Source of the DNA: Ruminococcus sp.
GTDB lineage: Bacteria; Bacillota; Clostridia; Oscillospirales; Ruminococcaceae
DNA: 6,820 bases
Assembly: GCA_017961625.1 (NCBI GenBank)
Contig: JAGCWY010000089.1
Coordinates: 1 to 6,820 of the forward strand
Direction of reading: 5' to 3'
Each line of letters starts with the position of its first letter. Positions within the stretch are counted from its first letter, which is position 1. The position numbers were made by a program, and so were the translations under genes. Shown piece by piece: positions 5,813-6,820 of the stretch. The notes below the pieces were generated by a model. That model did not search any database, was not told where the DNA came from, and was given only the letters and a program-made list of their open reading frames with translations.

Positions 5813-6820
5813 GTGAAGCTGAAAAAATTTAAGAAGATCATCAGCGGTACAGTTTCGGCAATGATGATCGCGGCAAGCATTCCCGCAGTTGCTTCTGCTG
5901 CTGACCAGCAGGACAGAGGCAATATCGGCGGCTATGACTACGAAATGTGGAACCAGAACGGTCAGGGACAGGTATCTATGAATCCCGGCGCAGGTTCCTT
6001 CACCTGCTCATGGAGCAACATTGAAAATTTCCTTGCGCGTATGGGCAAGAATTTCGACAGTCAGAAGCAGAACTACAAGGCATTCGGAAATATCGTACTT
6101 ACCTACGATGTAGAGTACACACCAAGAGGAAACTCGTATATGTGCGTATACGGCTGGACAAGAAATCCTCTTATGGAATACTATATCGTTGAAGGCTGGG
6201 GCGACTGGCGTCCACCCGGAGACGGTGCAGAGAGAAAGGGCAACGTAACTCTAAACGGCAACTCTTATGAAATTGCTAAAACTATGCGTTACAATCAGCC
6301 TTCTCTCGATGGTACAGCAACATTCCCGCAGTACTGGAGCATCAGACAGACAAGCGGTTCAGCTAATAATCAGACTAACTACATGAAGGGCACTATCGAC
6401 GTATCCAAGCACTTCGATGCATGGTCGCAGGCCGGTCTTGATATGTCAGGTACTCTCTATGAGGTATCTCTCAACATCGAAGGCTACAGATCAAACGGTT
6501 CTGCTAACGTCAAGAGCGTTACAGTAAGCACCGGCGGCGCTGACAGCGGCAACGCAGGCGGCGGCTTTGATATGGGCGGCGGCAACGACTGGAACCAAGG
6601 CGGAAACGACTGGAACCAGGGTGGACAGGACTGGAACAATTGGAATCAGGGCGGACAGGACTGGAACAACTGGAATCAGGGCGGAAACGACTGGAATCAG
6701 GGCGGACAGGACTGGAACAACTGGAATCAGGGCGGAAACGACTGGAATCAGGGCGGCCAGGATTGGAATAACTGGAATCAGGGCGGAAACGACTGGAATC
6801 AGGGTGGACAGGACTGGAAC
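5813..6820 (+). CDS. xynA: Secreted GH11 endo-1,4-beta-xylanase, 3' end beyond the window
   Basis: The enzyme hydrolyses internal beta-1,4 bonds of xylan outside the cell with retention of configuration. 336 residues are visible and the frame is open at the edge. The signal peptide (V1-A29 or A30; core with MMIAAS, site ASA-A) starts at a GTG. The GH11 jelly roll (about 36-241) has the nucleophile E122 in NPLMEYYIVE, acid/base E223 in LNIEGYRSNGSAN, thumb PSLDG (163-167) with R159 before it, and the QYWS strand (173-176), so it should be active. A Trp-rich repeat tract follows from about residue 256. The sequence strongly resembles the N-terminal part of R. flavefaciens XynA as I remember it. 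That enzyme carries a second, GH10 xylanase domain after an Asn/Gln-rich linker, so a C-terminal GH10 domain may lie beyond the edge; that is inference. It has its own promoter and is separated from the dockerin gene by a terminator. The symbol is less sure than the product. Confidence 0.93.
   Translation, partial: MKLKKFKKIISGTVSAMMIAASIPAVASAADQQDRGNIGGYDYEMWNQNGQGQVSMNPGAGSFTCSWSNIENFLARMGKNFDSQKQNYKAFGNIVLTYDVEYTPRGNSYMCVYGWTRNPLMEYYIVEGWGDWRPPGDGAERKGNVTLNGNSYEIAKTMRYNQPSLDGTATFPQYWSIRQTSGSANNQTNYMKGTIDVSKHFDAWSQAGLDMSGTLYEVSLNIEGYRSNGSANVKSVTVSTGGADSGNAGGGFDMGGGNDWNQGGNDWNQGGQDWNNWNQGGQDWNNWNQGGNDWNQGGQDWNNWNQGGNDWNQGGQDWNNWNQGGNDWNQGGQDWN
6578..6820 (+). repeat. Coding tandem repeats of 21, 30 and 51 nt in the xylanase linker
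   Basis: The tract is built from two modules, GGNDWNQ (7 residues) and GGQDWNNWNQ (10 residues). Their order from 6578 is 7-7-10-10-7-10-7-10-7 and then six residues of another 10-type unit cut by the edge. From 6680 they alternate as a 17-residue, 51-nt higher-order unit (6680-6730, 6731-6781, 6782 onward). Copies differ by only a few synonymous third-position changes, so expansion is recent or maintained by selection and recombination. Only Gly, Asn, Asp, Gln and Trp occur; Pro, Ser and Thr, usual in bacterial linkers, are absent. The total copy number is unknown because the array leaves the window. Confidence 0.97.

Noticed and set aside
6578..6820. CRISPR or non-coding minisatellite
   Set aside because: The repeats are contiguous multiples of three in frame with the xylanase, differ mainly at third codon positions and have no unique spacers.

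Overview
The window looks like a Gram-positive, fibre-degrading gut or rumen bacterium of the Ruminococcus flavefaciens type. This rests on a secreted GH11 xylanase whose signal peptide and catalytic domain closely resemble R. flavefaciens XynA as I remember it, a cellulosomal dockerin of the Ruminococcus style, strong purine-rich ribosome binding sites and AT-rich intergenic regions. No database search was possible, so the species is an inference.

Layout, all genes on the plus strand. (1) 1-157 holds no gene I can support. A near-consensus promoter (158-186) then starts a two-gene housekeeping operon: clpS (222-521), the N-degron adaptor, and clpA (523-2766), the AAA+ unfoldase, separated by one base. 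Together with ClpP (not in the window) they would form the ClpAPS protease. (2) 2767-3076 has no intact gene. It holds a second promoter directly after the clpA stop, then about 270 nt of leader rich in inverted repeats, which also contains frame-broken coding-like stretches. (3) 3077-5464 encodes a secreted 795-residue dockerin protein. My reading of its architecture is signal peptide, degenerate GH11-like domain, CBM22-like domain, dockerin, second degenerate GH11-like domain. (4) 5465-5812 is intergenic: a large hairpin terminator, an inverted repeat, a promoter with an inverted repeat across its -35, and a perfect 12-bp palindrome near the predicted transcription start. (5) 5813-6820 (runs off the end) is an intact GH11 xylanase, probably xynA, followed by a Trp/Asn/Gln/Gly/Asp repeat tract cut by the window edge.

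The most interesting item is the dockerin protein. Aligned by eye to the intact xylanase next door, both of its GH11-like domains keep fold landmarks (an EYWS strand, a Y-I-V/I-D/E strand, an IDV/IDI helix start and a GS/AS-x-x-V-K strand). The first has lost both catalytic glutamates, and the second has lost the acid/base. It may therefore be a cellulosome-borne xylan-binding pseudoenzyme next to an active xylanase. The two genes appear to be transcribed separately and each has its own candidate operator-like elements.
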